Origin: Ophioderma brevispina
Taxonomy: Eukaryota; Echinodermata; Ophiuroidea; Amphilepidida; Ophiodermatidae
DNA: 64,000 nt
Direction of reading: 5' to 3'
Assembly: GCA_023653785.1 (NCBI GenBank)
Contig: JAMKCH010041434.1
Location: forward strand, 42,030-106,029
In this document: positions 11,344 to 23,639 of the stretch, in pieces
How the letters are laid out: each line of letters begins with the position of its first letter
Position numbering within the stretch: the first letter of the stretch is position 1
Made by a program: the position numbers and the translations under genes
The notes under the pieces: generated by a model
The model's input: the letters and a program-made list of their open reading frames with translations, nothing else
Databases searched by the model: none
Told to the model about the DNA's origin: nothing

Positions 11344-11679
11344 TACTCGCCTGCCCCATGCAAAGAGTTAAAAGACGGCATATAAGAATAGGAAAATACT
11401 TTTTTTTTTCTGAAGTTCGTTTTAATTGTCCATCTGTATTGCGACACAATAAACTTTTCGGCCAAGACGATATTACTTTTCCTTCCTCTACGAAATAATT
11501 AAAAACATTTACATGCAAACCATTTCTCTAAAATATGAGGGGTAAGTGGGAAAACACATCTCCAATATGGCGCGAGGCCGTTCTTTTTGAAGGACAGTAG
11601 CCAGCAGGAAGTCTATCAAAATAAGCTTTGCTAACTCAATACTTCGCATTCATTCAATCAGGTGTGGCAGGAGATATAG
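11344..11679. other. Anonymous sequence
   Basis: This lies between the mariner-type element and repeat R1. Nothing was recognised beyond the short frames shared with the element's right end. Confidence 0.35.
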
Positions 11680-13870
11680 TCCTTCGGGTTCACAGTCCGG
11701 GAACAATGGTGAACAATAGGGCAATCGATCCAGTTGACTCTTCACACAACATTAGTTTCGCGCTTCATTCCGTTGTCGTCTATGGAGCCCGGACTATGAT
11801 ACCTGTCGGACTATGATTACTTTCACACCGGTTCCAATACCTGTTGCTTCCATTTAGTTTTTAGGTGAAGTTATTTGCAAGATTAGCAAGTTCATCTTTT
11901 ACCAAATATTTCATAGCATGCGTCTCAAAGCCTCGTGAGTGTAAATTTGAATAAAAAAGCAATCATCTGCATGTATTTGCATCCCCCGTCGTGTACAAAG
12001 AGTAAATCGATGTTTACTATCAAAATCTTTTCTTCATAAAACTTTGCGAATATCAAATATTCTGCCTCGAATAATGTAAACTACGTCCGCTTTTGCTTAC
12101 GAAAATTGGTCTTTGATCTTCCAATTACTCATTTGCTTGTCCTGCCCTTAAGACAAGATGCCGGTTTGATGCAAATACCCTAGAAACTGCCTTTCATCAA
12201 TCTGTACAAGTAAACGAATCGTAGTTGTATCGTTACGGGTTACCCGCTTTACATTAGCCGCGTTAGCCGTCTTAGTTCAATCTCAGAAATGATGCCGAGG
12301 GCATTACATAAATCCTCGGCCATCTTACCAATAAATCAGGTCAGATACCAGGAAATTGCGCTTGTGTGTCACCTGGAGAGCATTGTTCCATGTATATCAA
12401 CCCATGTCCAGGTACGTGTATTTTAACTTTGGCAATCGGGACGATTAACTGCCAAAAGAGCAACATACACTTGCGCGCGCATATGGAAAAACAATGTGCC
12501 TTGTAGGGGATTTTTTTAAACTGCAACCATAGAATGTATAAACATATAGAAAATTAAATTGCCTTTGGAGGTATGGGCATTGGGAGTGGAAAGTTTGTGT
12601 TATTATTTTGTTTTAATTGTTTGGTTTTGTTTATTTTTTCACTCCTAATTGTTGATATGAGTACTCATTAAACAGGACGTATGTTGCTGAGACAAAAAGT
12701 TAATAAGAAGAATTATAGTTCAGTAATTTAATAACTGAACCGTTGACATGTTATAATTATTGTTTTAAATTTAGATGCGAATAATTGTTTTCGAGACACG
12801 TCAATAGGAGTGGAATAGAACAAAAATTAAAACGTCCTTCAACACAATGCATTTTTAAATGAATTATCTGTTGATCTATACGGTTAAGGGACAAATGTTT
12901 TCATTGTAGACAATCTTCTGTCTAATAGCACGTAACAGGTAAAATTATTTATTTCTTCTGATATTACTTAATGCATCTATGCATGTACACGACACGCATA
13001 GGTAACTAAATAAGCGCAAATATTTTCATGACTTTGTAACAGTCATTTTCGATTATTGTTTTACACGAAATATTTGTGTTTTCAGGTTATTACAGATGTA
13101 CCATAATTGGCAATGCTGTTCAGTTGTATATTTGAGAATTTAAAAATTGTAAAAAAAAAACAATAATTGTCGGTGACTTAAAGGTGCAACGAGAGATTTC
13201 ATGTCATCCATATTTTCTTTGATGTGTAGTGATTTCGTATAGATTAGACACGCAATAGATTCCCTACCTTTTATTTGGCTACAGAAATAACTTAAAAATG
13301 AAAACAAAAGCTGAAGGTGATTTGTATATGCTTATATTTCAATAGAAAACATAGGTTGAATTTCGTATTTGCTCTTATAGGAAATCAGAAATTTCACAAT
13401 TTCACCAAAGAAACAGTTCTCAGCTTAATCCCTTCAGATGGGGATATTTTTTACACCAGAGCAAAATTCAGAATTTTCACATTTTTAAGGACACCTGTTA
13501 TTTGGAATCTCTCGTTGCACCTTTAATGCTCCCACTCAGAATCACTCGATATGCACCTATAGCGTGAGTCAATCAAAAAATAGACCATGATTGTGTCCGC
13601 CATTTTGGATATTTAATAATATATATCCCAACATATGCAAGAAACGGAGAGCTTATTTTATTCGCTTTATTATGCTGCAAAGATCATTCCAATCGGTTAG
13701 GTATAGCATGAGCTACATTCTTTTGCATCAAGTAATCCATTTTGTGCTCTGTCCACGGATTTCCATTTAAATGCATGGCCGGCAAAAAAAGCAAATCATT
13801 GCTCAAAATGAGGATAGGGTATGTTCAAGTTGGTGTTAAATTAAATGGTATCTTAATGGTTAAAACGCAG
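11680..13870 (+). repeat. Long direct duplication, copy 2, with R1 head
   Basis: Homology to 420-3480 runs from about 11820. The 5' part (11680-11820) also matches 34795-34930: both have AGTCCGGGA-CAATGGTGAACA and then CCCGGACTATGA, an inverted pair that could form a hairpin of about 100 bp. This copy lacks the two insertions seen in copy 1. The CTATAGCGTGAGTCAA word at 13556 matches CTATAGTGTGAGTCAA in copy 1 and looks like the end of another TA-target element present in both copies. No host gene was recognised. Confidence 0.7.
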
Positions 13871-14484
13871 TAACAATGGTAACATTTATTTGAAAAAACT
13901 TTTTTAAGATGTGGCATGTTTTAGTCTGCAAAATAAGACAATCCTTGTGCATTTTCTTACACTCTTCCAGAAACCATTGCATGTATTAATATAATATTTT
14001 GCAAATGATAGTGTATGAGTAATGAGGACAAAAAAGGTAGCTAAATTGTATCTGCATTTTGCGGGGATAAACACTGTCCAATTTATTTCTGCACACAGAA
14101 AACGCACTGATTGTTTTGCTGAATTTGAATGTGAATCGTGGACAGAGCACAAAACACACTACTTGATTCAAAAGACTGAAAGCACGGTCTACACCTAACC
14201 GATGGGAATGATCTTGGTAGTAAATCAAAGGCTTTCCAATGATGTACTCTATTTGGAAGTAAATATACTTAAGGTCACAAAATGGCGTGTACGGAACAGA
14301 AAAAAACATGATGGAAGGCCAACAAGAAAAAGATGCTTATAAGTTGTATGATAGGATGAATTCTTTCGAATCAATAACGTGTCCTCTCATGATCGATTGT
14401 GTTAAGCTATCCCATTCTTAGTGTGAAAAGTGACAATTGGTATTGTCATCCTCCCTCTTTTCTTTATTAATTCTTCTCTTCATG
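13871..14484. other. Anonymous sequence
   Basis: Two overlapping minus-strand frames (about 82 and 107 codons, 13904-14309) lie here. Their translations match no family I know, so I do not call them genes. The stretch could be the remainder of the element whose left end lies at 13556. Confidence 0.35.
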
Positions 14485-17400
14485 TGTCACAACACTGGGT
14501 TCTCAAAGATGATCCAGCCAGAGATGTGTACAACGTTCTGGCTGGTTAACTGAATTCCGCAAGGTCTTGTTTGTGCATTGTTGTCCGCAGGGGCAGACCA
14601 AAGGTGTTCATTGTCTGAGTGCTGTTCCACAACCACAGGTAGTATCATGATATGCTTCCAGATAGCCCACCTTTTGCAGTAAAACCTTAGATCGGCCAGT
14701 TCTGGGTTCGCAATCTATTGAGGGCATCGCCATTAAGCCCATGAGTCAGATCCAGGTGGAGATGCTCACCAGGTTCAATCCGATAGATGTACTGGTTGAG
14801 GCAAGTCTTTTTCCCAAGGCGACTCTCTTTAACTCATTAGAGACTGTTTAAAGAAGTTGGACTTTGCCCAAGAACCTCTCTCTAGATTTAAGGCGGTTGG
14901 CCGCAGGTATCTGTCCAGTCATAGGGTGATTCACATTGGATATTGGCAGCTACGCTATTGCATGCTCGCTACGTACGACGGAATGTCTTGGGGAGCATTC
15001 CTGCTAGGATGTACAAGTTTCCGTTGGTGTTGGAGGAGGCATCCTGTGATAAGCCGGCAGGAGGCATTAAGCTGGATCAGCTTCTTGGCATGGGTTGATC
15101 TTCCCATACAGGGCAGGCATACTCTGCACATGAGTAGCAAGGGCAACAAAAAAAAAAAAAAACAAAGTGCCGTCGATCTTGGGTAAGTGGGCGAGCAAAC
15201 CATCTGGTCGTGAGTTTGATTCAAGAGTTATTGAAGTGAACATACTTTACCTCTTCGTCTTCTCCAATGGGGTCTTTAGCGAGAGTGCGGTCCAAGGTGA
15301 CTCCTATGGTAGACAGGGTTAACACAGTGCTCCAGGGGAGTTCCAGACCAGGTAACTTTAAGCTGACGTTTGGCTCACGGTTGCGTAGCTTGGAAAGCAC
15401 ACACCTGTGACTTGGATGGATTTACACATTGGTGGTTTTCCTCATCTAGGAGTGAGTTCATCCAAAGCTTTTGAGTCTCTCTTTCAACAAATGTGAAAGT
15501 CGGCATCTTGTGCGCTAATGCCAAGATCGTCTGCCATAAATAAAACGACGGGTTCTGCACTCCTAGGTTGTTCGGTGGATATATGTTTTTAAAAGGAGAG
15601 GTGCAAGCACACTCCCTTGTGGTAGACCTTCTTGAGCCTACGCCTAGGCTCTTCTTCGCCCTAGCTGAACAAAGCACATTCCTGTTAAGAACATCCTGTT
15701 AGCTATACTTGAAGGAGTTAGCCAGAAATCCACGGATAAGCTCAGTCAAGCGGATGTCCTTGGTTAATTTCCAGGATCTTATGGAGTAGACATCTGTGAT
15801 TAACAGTGTCGTATGCTGTTGATAGGTCGACGATCACAGCTCCGGTTACCATACCCTTCTCGAAAACATCCTCAATGTGTTGAGTTAGGTTGAGTACTGG
15901 CTTGTTGTTGATTTGCTGGCCGGAAACCCGGCTTGTTTGGTATGAGGTGTCGTCTAGTAATAGTGCGAACAATTGAGCAGGAGGCGTTCAAAGAGCTTGT
16001 AGTATGGCTAAGGAGTGAATAGTCGCTAGCTCTTGGATTGACGATGGATCTTTCCCATGCTTGAGGAGTGCCATAACATGTGCTTCCTCCAGATCGTTGG
16101 GAATCTGTGGGAAATAGGCAAGCAATTGTAAGTCAAGAAAGCTATTCTTTGCTACTGGGCCAAGATTTTTAGTTGCTCAGTAGGATGTTGTCAAGGCCTA
16201 CTGCTTTCCTGGTTGAGTTTAGCAATACCGGATCCAATTCGTCCATGTGAAGGGGCGAGTGAAACCAAGGTCACCACTATACCTCTTATGGTCTAGTTTG
16301 ATCTTCTTGGGTTTCTTGCTGCAATGGCCATTTAAAAGCAGTGTGTGGGCACTTGGTTGGATGTGGACATTTGGCTGATGTGGAGGTTCTGTTGGATCCC
16401 GCGGAGCTTCGGATGGTAGACCATGCTTTCTGCTGTTATGGGTCATTCGGTTGATCAAGTTAACGTGAGACATTCCGCACCTTTAGCAGTGGTTTCAGCC
16501 GAAAAAGGATCAGCTCAAACATGCGTGAGATATCCTCTTGATATTCTCTAGCAACATCCTTGGAAAGGCCTGGTATAAATTCGTCCTACAGCCTCTGGTT
16601 ATGAATCTCGTGCAGGTCTTGTTTCTAGTTGGGCATAATTGTCATAGTTATGGGGTTTTGAGCAATATCCTCTTCACGTATGATCAGGTATCAGTGAATA
16701 CTTGCCCGTCTGCTTTCCTGTAGTTAAAGCGATGCTTAAAGGCACTTTGTTGGTCTTACTGCAGCGGTGACATGGATTCCGATTGGTCGATGTTGAGTTA
16801 TTGGAACAGGGTCCAGAACAATCTTGCTACAAAGGGTTAGAGATGTTTTGCTAACAATAGCTAGATAAGGGTGTATAGCCTCTCTCTCCAGCGGGCACTA
16901 TGAAGGAGTCGGCAGATTAGAGTCGTGAAGGAGATGTAGATGTTGAATGTCTATCCATTCTTCGACAGCTTGTCCGTCTGTAGTTTCATTGTAGCCCCAT
17001 GGGTACTATGGATGTTGAAGTCGCTAATGAGAAGTGAGATTGGTGTAATTCCCAGCGGTTGAGCTGAGGGTGCTCGAATCTACTGATGGAGGTTCGTAGA
17101 AGGATGTAACTATGACAGAACTAAGCTCAATGGTGAGGAATTCGATGCTGTTATCATCAGCATTGAGGGCTTCTACTTCGTTACCTGTTCTCACAAATAT
17201 AACACTTCCGTATCGTCGATGTGGTCTCTCGGTAGCAAGGACCATTCCTGGTATGGTGGGGCGGGGGTTATTGATTCCTCTGTGGGGTTTCCTGCAGACA
17301 TAGGACATCGCATGGAGATGTTACACAAATCAGCAAGATCGGTACTTTTGGCACTGGAAAAACCCTCCACATTCAATGACCACTATAGTCAAGGCAGACA

Positions 17401-17500
17401 TTAGAAAGGCCTGCAGCTGAGGTTAGTCATGATTTGGGTTATACTTAATTAAATGATGTAATGGAAAACCGTGTTTGGAGTTGTAGAGATTAGTTCGCGG
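14485..17500 (-). pseudogene. Jockey-like non-LTR retrotransposon, copy 1 (endonuclease plus reverse transcriptase, degenerate)
   Basis: On the minus strand the order is endonuclease, then reverse transcriptase. Endonuclease traces occur at 17024-17376, with HRGINN-RPTIPGMVLATERPH and YGSVIFVR segments in different frames. Reverse transcriptase traces include VDLSTAYDTVNHRCLLHKIL at 15770-15850, an ADDLGISAQDA-type catalytic box near 15510, and MGRSTHAKKLIQLNASCRLI at about 15030-15110. These are family-typical. Many frameshifts and stops make it a pseudogene. It lacks an upstream gag-like ORF1, so it is probably 5'-truncated. The plus-strand element at 42030-45190 is a homologous copy in opposite orientation. 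When active, such proteins nick the target and reverse-transcribe the element's RNA in place. Confidence 0.85.
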
Positions 17501-17669
17501 CTCGCTTCGTAGTTAGCTTCTTATAATGACATGATTTCTAGTCACTTTTTTTTTCACCTACAACGAGGGGTGCATTTTCCTTGCCACCATTTACTGAACA
17601 CCCTGTATGCTCTTTAGATATTGTTTCTAAAATAGTCCCCTTCCAAGCGGAATGCAGTCCATGAAGAAA

Positions 17670-17910
17670 ACACTTATGCCCCGCATATGGCCTGTATTGA
17701 TTGAGGGAAGAGATACGGTTAGATGTTTTCATTTTTCTTACCAATTTATTGAGTAACTATGACCATGAGCCCGGCTCGACCCTATATCCCTATATCGTGT
17801 CAAAATCGGGTACCTAATGCCCTAATATACTAATGCGGTTCAATGTTGATAAACGTCCCGCCAATTCTTAAAAGGTGTACTCCGGGGAAATGTAGCGTGA
17901 AAAAAGGCTG
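17670..17910 (+). repeat. Dispersed repeat R2, copy 2
   Basis: It matches 7755-8115: GCCTGTATTGATTGAGGGAAG-type word, then TCAAAATCGGGTAC, then TTCTTAAAAGGTGTACTCCG followed by GGGAAATG. It is shorter than copy 1. Confidence 0.5.
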
Positions 17911-17929
17911 CCTAGCCATGACCAGTGTC

Positions 17930-18310
17930 ATCATCACTTCGTTGTCTCTTATGTTCACTTTCAATTACATAAACCTCAAGCGTATCCAATAAATATCTTG
18001 ATACAGATATTTACCATAACCATTGTCCGCACCCTGATTTTGTCTAATGGATTATTGCAATGCTCTTTTTGAATGCATTAATGGCTTTTGATCGTCTTCA
18101 ATTTCAAGTTTTGCAAACAAGTGGTGTTCGCCTAATTTTGGGCAGCCAAGTCGCACACGTCTCTCAATTACTATTCTCTCCACTGGCTCCCAATTGCCCA
18201 GAGGATCAAATTCGAAGTTCTTCTCATGGCCTTCAAAGCCTGAACGAGTTGCCTCTGCCATTCGTGACGTTGATAGTCCCTTGGTTTTTAAAGGCCATTT
18301 AAAGCCACAA
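17930..18310 (+). pseudogene. L2/CR1-like reverse transcriptase, C-terminal fragment
   Basis: The translation contains MAFDRLQFQVLQTSGVRLIL followed by HVSQLLFS, then a shifted segment equivalent to LHWLP-QRI-FE-LL-AFKALN. This corresponds to the conserved region after the reverse transcriptase catalytic core in L2/CR1-group elements (Q-VQN-A-RLI ... LHWLPV--RI-FK). An upstream segment at about 18030-18060 (ILSNG-LLQCS, frameshifted from an MDYCNAL-type motif) extends it. Only the last 100 or so residues remain, with frameshifts. The fragment is non-functional and 5'-truncated. Confidence 0.65.
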
Positions 18311-19434
18311 TCAGTCATTTTTCTTTCCAAATTCAAAATGCCCATTTAGTCTCTTAATTGCGATTGTCAATCAAGACATTTTATATTACTGTTCTTTGTT
18401 AAAAAAAAAACAGCATTAAAGAGTTTTAACACTTTGCCGGACCAGTGGGAGTTATGATAATACCCTTGGGAAAAGACGATAAGCTGCTTTGGGCATAATT
18501 ACAGCTTATTACATTGATAATCGTATTTTTCATATTTATTTTATTATTTGTTACCTCTTCTTCGGAAGTCCTGGCCCCTTTTCATGACAATTTCTGTGTA
18601 AAGCTGGATCTCCTCGATCGTGTTATGCGTAGCGAACATACAAATCTTACAAATGCAAGGGTAATTCGAATTAACCGCCGGCATTGTATGAGATCTACGT
18701 TCACTACACAGATCAAATTACACACGAAACGCCTATACTGGCCGTTCACTGCATGCACGCCGTAGCCAGATATCCAGTAAACTGTGTCATATGTCTTCTG
18801 CTGTCCTGCTCTCAAGTTCACACATATCGGCAAACAAACAGTTGGTCTGACTAGGTTCCCTTGAATTTATTCAGGATTAGAAAATATAATTCCAAGACTC
18901 CAAAATGTGGAATTTATACGAAAAATCGAACGGTTTTGCGTCCGACTGCCCGAGATGAATTTCACGCTTCTCACTAAGAAAAACTTACAGCGAGCGCTGA
19001 CTTACTCGTGCTCAGTATTAGCGCACGTTGACTATAGACTTGATCCAAAGTCTTGACTTAGCACGATCAGTTTGTAGAGATGCCCATATGGTTCATGGCT
19101 TTTGGGGTGTTGTGGCAGATTTTGCCAAAGGTTAGCATATATATTCTTGAAACGAATGAAAAGAAGTGCGAAAAAAATCTAAAAAAATTGAAATTGGAAG
19201 TCTCAGGGGGTGCGTGAGGGTATTTTTAAGGAGAGGCAACCAGTCAATCAAATCAAACTTTGAAATGACTCGTTTGTAGGCCAAACATGAGTTCTGATTT
19301 TCAAGGTCACGCTGAAGCTTTTCATGAATATTAATGGAATATCAATCTGGGTCACTTATAGCCAAGGTTCCCGGCAAAGTGTTAAAGTGCGTCTTGAAGA
19401 CCGTTTTGTTCACTAATAAAAGTCGGATCCCGAC
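18311..19434. other. Anonymous sequence
   Basis: A pair of antisense 83-codon frames at 18514-18833 overlap each other and show no recognisable family. No tail, inverted repeat or splice-supported exon was identified. Confidence 0.4.
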
Positions 19435-19639
19435 TTGTATTAGTAAACATTGCATAAAAATCGTAATTACTGACAAATCGGGCGTGTTAAGCTTAACCAC
19501 TTTCAGGGTCTGTAACCACAACCATTTCAATTAGAACAGTGTAAAACATGGACTTTGCTGAAAAATAGGGGCGTGCTTTGTTTACAATTTAAAGAACTCG
19601 CTGATAGTGGCGTTATAAAGTCGCATCTTATCGAGCCTG

Positions 19640-19735
19640 TAATTTCTTTTCCTCTTCCAGCGCCTGACTACTTGTTAAAAAAGCGCTTATAAATCTCATT
19701 ATTGTTATTATTAGTATTATTAAGTTATTACATAT
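19640..19735 (+). repeat. Retroelement 3' tail (ATT)n upstream of DIRS copy A
   Basis: CTCTTCCAGCGCC is followed by AAAAAGCGCTTATAAATCTC and (ATT)n. Its duplicate is at 22310-22400. It is the same tail class as at 6480-6575, and is probably the end of a truncated non-LTR element or SINE. Confidence 0.45.
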
Positions 19736-20029
19736 ATTAGCCTATGAAGTATGTTTCATCTTTAAATAGCGGATATCCTGAAATTATTGTAGGTTCCTTT
19801 GGGGGAAACTTACTTCTGATATTGTGTTTATTAGACTGCACGGAGAGGTCTGGTTAAAACTATGGGCTGCAATACTGCTGTTTTGCTGTTAAGTCCTCAG
19901 CACTATTGGCATATGTGGTCACTGTGTGGCACAACCCAGAATCAGGGGGTATTGATTGACACAAAGAGGGTTTCCTACTGAATGAGCGAGTAAGCCGCCT
20001 TGCAACAGTCTTGATTATGTCCGCGTGTT

Positions 20030-20540
20030 ATAGTCCAGCAGAGGGAGCTGATTTGGCATGAGATCAAAATCTCTGTTAACGGATTTTTTCAGCTGATTAT
20101 TTCCTGAAAGGATGTACAATGGAACCAAGGTGGGTGTAACATTGCAACCCTTGGGCAATGTGAGAAATCCAAGAGGCCGCCATTGCCTTTAAAAACTAAA
20201 AAAATTGCATTTTAGACAGACAAGGCCAACCCAAAAAGCAAGGTAATTAGGTGTATGTGCTAATTGTGTAGTTTTGAGTAACGAAAACTTAAAATACAAA
20301 TGTATATTTAGAGTCACGCCTGAATAATTAGAGAAATCTAAGATGCCGCCATTTTGAAGTCGAAAATCACAAAATGCACGTTTCAGTGAAGAGTGCAACC
20401 AAGTCCTAAAATGCAAGTTTGACTGTTATTTCCCTTGCTATGATTATGTATTGGAAAATATAAACTCCTAATTTTAATTGTCACACCGTTGGCTAATAAC
20501 AGATATTCAAGATGGCCGCCTACGAATTATTTTTAAAGGG
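20030..20540 (+). repeat. DIRS-type left inverted terminal repeat, copy A
   Basis: It starts near ATAGTCCAGCAGAGGGAGC and includes GTGGGTGTAACATTGCAACC, CTTGGGCAATGTGAGAAATC and two GCCGCCATTTTG-type words. The same sequence lies at 22690-23230 (direct) and 26930-27375 (inverted). Inverted terminal repeats at both ends of a reverse transcriptase plus tyrosine recombinase element are the layout of DIRS elements. Confidence 0.7.
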
Positions 20541-20979
20541 CGTGAGTTCGTAAAAAATCAATTTACCTTCAACCAATGATAAATGCAGGCAAGAGCATTT
20601 CTTTACACATCCTCGTGGGGTGTTGTATTTTTAAGCACTCGCACACTTAAAGTCTCAGTCATAAACCATTGTTGTTAGTCTAATACCGGTACTACTAGTT
20701 GTTGTCAAATTTGATACGCCAACCCAGATCAGCACACATACATGACATTATTGTCCATTAATAGTTTCTCGTTCTTGTCCTTCTTCTTCCGCTTGGTTTA
20801 CTTGTTGTTGTTTTCTCCTTTTTGACATTCCGCTTGCGCTTCTCCATTGTATGAACAGAAGATGGCACGTCATTTTGGCAAAGACCTCCCACACCTTCTT
20901 AGAATCCACACGGTGCCTCCACCGCCACATGAGCACATTAATCACTTCATACAATTCCTTAGGCGCTCAGGGCACTCAT

Positions 20980-22085
20980 TGGGCACGTGGGGCTGGCAAA
21001 AGAGACTGGCCTTCAAATTGTTTTCTGGTCGGTCCGGGCCCAAATTAGACAATTTGGTGATTATCTCTTGCATCCAATCAAAGAGGTGCTTCTATTATCC
21101 GCTTCTTCTTAAAGAAAGAATTCGTTGAGTGGAGGCCCATCCTGAATCTGAAACCTTCTCGGGGTCCTCCCACAGGGGTGGTGGGGGCCACGTGGATTTG
21201 AGATTCGCATATCTCCACGTCCTCTCAGAAATTGCTCCGTTTTTGCCTTAGGAGGAGTGGCTTACCAGTTCCGTGTCCTGCCCTTCGGCCTGTCGACTGC
21301 TCCACGGACCTTCACACTGAGTATGCGTGAAGGTGGTAGCGGAGTTTCTTCTTTCTCAGGGCGAATGGGCAAGACAATCTTCGTCTACCTTGACGACTGG
21401 CTACTGGTGCCACCCTCCGCGCAGAGGCTCATGCCTTTATAGAGGAGGTCACTAAACGATAAGGTTACTCAGTTTCATCATGCTCCAACCTCGAACAAGT
21501 CAATCCTCCCTCACCCTCCCAGAGCCCACCAGTTTTTTCTGGGAGCGATACTGGATTTTCTGTTGGCGAAGGTGAGGCCCTTCTGCAGACAGAGTAGCCT
21601 CGGTCGTGGCATGTACCCGAAAGCAACCTAGGATGGTTCCCTACTGCAGTTTACGTAGCATGAGCGAACTCCCTATCCACTGATCAGATACTTCCGACCC
21701 TGGCACCACCCAATGTCCCTCCGGATTCCAGTGCCCCTGAAGCTGGTTCCTTTCGATGGTGGACGCATCCACGCATCTTGGCGGTGTGAGTCCCCCTTCA
21801 AGGAACCTAACCACCGCTCCTGACACTGACGCCAGATGTGTCAAAGTCGGGGTGGGGGCACTTAGGGTTCCACAAAGTATCGGGCCGGTTCGCTCATCAA
21901 GCTCCCATCATAATCATTTGCCTCGAGCTGTGGGCAGTCTTCCTGCACTGAGCTACTGGGGTCGCCCTGAACCAGGGGACAGGGTGATTTCTGGTCCATT
22001 GCGACAACAATGACGGTAATGACTATGTCACCAAGGAGGGTGAGGGAGGGACAAGTAGCCCCAGTCTCTGCAAGGAGGTAGTCAG
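20980..22085 (+). pseudogene. DIRS-type reverse transcriptase/RNase H, copy A (truncated)
   Basis: Reverse transcriptase motifs in order: EWRPILNLKP (about 21130), then AYQFRVLPFGLSTAPRTFT (21258-21315) and VYLDDWLLVPPSAQRL (about 21381-21430, with the catalytic YLDD). HPPRAHQFFLGAILDF-KVRP follows at about 21510-21580. These match the DIRS/Ngaro group, where YLDDWL replaces the YADD of non-LTR elements. RNase H begins with a DASE-type stretch and an ELWAV-type segment near 21925, then CDN near 22000, and ends abruptly at 22085. Frameshifts are frequent. Between LNLKP and the AYQFRVLPFG block only about 30 codons remain, so part of the palm domain is deleted. Copy B shares that deletion. Confidence 0.8.
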
Positions 22086-22309
22086 ACTCCTTGAGTGTAT
22101 TATTAACATTGCAGTAAAAAGCTTAATACAACTTTACAAATACGGGCGTGTTAACTAACCACTTTCAGGGGTCTTTACACAACCATTTCCATTAGAACAG
22201 TGTACAACATGACTTTGCTGAAATAGGGGCGTGCTTGTTTTACAATTTAAAGATGATAGTGGCTTTATAAAGTTCGCATTTTATCCTAGCTTTAAATTTC
22301 TTTCTCCTC

Positions 22310-22400
22310 TTCCAGCGCCATGCCCTTTGGTAAAAAGCGATTTATAAATCTCATTATTGTTATTATTAATTCTTCTTATTCTTACTAACTATTATTATTA
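22310..22400 (+). repeat. Retroelement 3' tail upstream of DIRS copy B
   Basis: This is the duplicate of 19640-19735: CTCTTCCAGCGCCATG, AAAAAGCGATTTATAAATCTC, then ATT-rich sequence degenerating into TTCTTATT. Its presence in both units shows that the duplicated unit includes flanking DNA and not only the DIRS element. Confidence 0.45.
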
Positions 22401-22689
22401 TCTTATGTAATATGTTTCAATCTTTAAACATAGCGGAATCCTGGAAATTATGTAGGTTTCCTTTGGGGGAACTACTCTGATATTGTGTTTTTATACTGCA
22501 CGATGAGAGGCTCTGGTTTAAACTATTGGCGGCAAATACTGCTGTGTTGCTGTGTAAGGCTTCCTCAGGCACTATTGCTATGTGGTCCCTGGTTGCACAA
22601 CCCAAGACTCCGTGTGTTTGAATTGACACAAAAAGGGTTCCTCCTACTGAATGCGCGAGTAAGAGCCGCCTTGCAGTCTTGATTATGCC

Positions 22690-23230
22690 GGTGATTATAA
22701 AGCGGGAAGCCTGATTTTGGCATGAGATCAAAATCTCTTCTGTAACGTATTTTCTCAGCTGATTATAGAAAAAAATATCTCCTGACAGGATATTATATGG
22801 ACCCAAAGTGGGTGTAAAATTGCAACCCTTGGGCAATTTGAAACCAAGATGGCCGCCATGGCTCTAGTTAAAACTAAAAATTGCATTTTACACAGACAGG
22901 CAACCCAAAAATGGCAAGGTAATAGTGTGTCTGTGCTAATGATGTATGTTTTGAGTAGAACTTAAAATACAAATTATTTAGGTCACGCTTGAAATAATTA
23001 AGAAATCCCAGATGGCCGCATTTGAAGTAGAAAATCACAAAAGTGCACGTTTCAGTGAGATGCAGCAAACCAGTCCTCAAATCAGTTTGACTGTTATTTT
23101 CCTTGCTATGATTATGTATGGAAATATAAAATACTACAATTTTAATGTCAATTGCTATTAAAATATATTCAAGGATGGCCGCCGACGATGAATTTTAAAA
23201 GTGCGCTGATTTTCGTACAATAATTTACCT
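22690..23230 (+). repeat. DIRS-type left inverted terminal repeat, copy B
   Basis: It is homologous to 20030-20540 and, inverted, to 26930-27375. Landmarks are TTTCTCAGCTGATTATA, GTGGGTGTAAAATTGCAACC, AAGATGGCCGCCATGG and TCACGCTTGAAATAATTA. Its reverse-complement counterpart has TCTCAGCTGATTATATCTC, GTGGGTGTAAAATTGCCACC and CAAGATGGCCACCATTT. The arms have diverged noticeably, so the element is old. Confidence 0.75.
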
Positions 23231-23639
23231 TCAACCAATGAATAAATGCGGCAAGAGCCTTTCCTTTATCTTACACTTCCTCGTGGGGGGTTGTATTTTT
23301 TTAAAGCACTCGAACACTATAAGCCCCAGTAATAACCGTTGTTGTAGAGATAATACTTCTACACCTGTACTACTAGTTGTTGTCAAATTGATACGCCAAC
23401 CAATCAATTGCACACATACATGACATTATGGTCCATTATTAGTTTCTCGTTCTTGTCCTTTTCCTTCTTCCGCTTGGTTTATACCGTGTTTTTGTTGTTC
23501 CTCATTTTGACATTCCCGCTTGCGCTTCTCCATGGCAGAACAGAAGATGAACAAGCCTATTTGCACAGACCACACCCCCCCTTCGTGATACCACACGTCC
23601 TCACCTCCACAATGAGCACCTTAATCAACTTCAATAATT

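Larger units (their letters stand above)
19435..22096 (+). repeat. Tandem duplication unit A (about 2.66 kb)
   Basis: Unit A and the following unit B (22097 onward) share order and content. This includes CGGGCGTGTTAA near 19480 and 22142, GACTTTGCTGAAA-ATAGGGGCG near 19551 and 22213, the (ATT)-type tail near 19690 and 22345, and the DIRS left terminal repeat and reverse transcriptase. Unit A stops inside the DIRS RNase H, just after GGAGGTAGTCAGACTCC (about 22085), and unit B restarts at TGTATTATTAACATTGC (about 22097). The junction therefore joins the inside of the element to sequence upstream of it. Copies differ mainly by small indels. Confidence 0.75.

Noticed and set aside
22417..22836. 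139-codon minus-strand frame
   Set aside because: It crosses the DIRS left terminal repeat and its upstream flank. Unit A does not preserve it.
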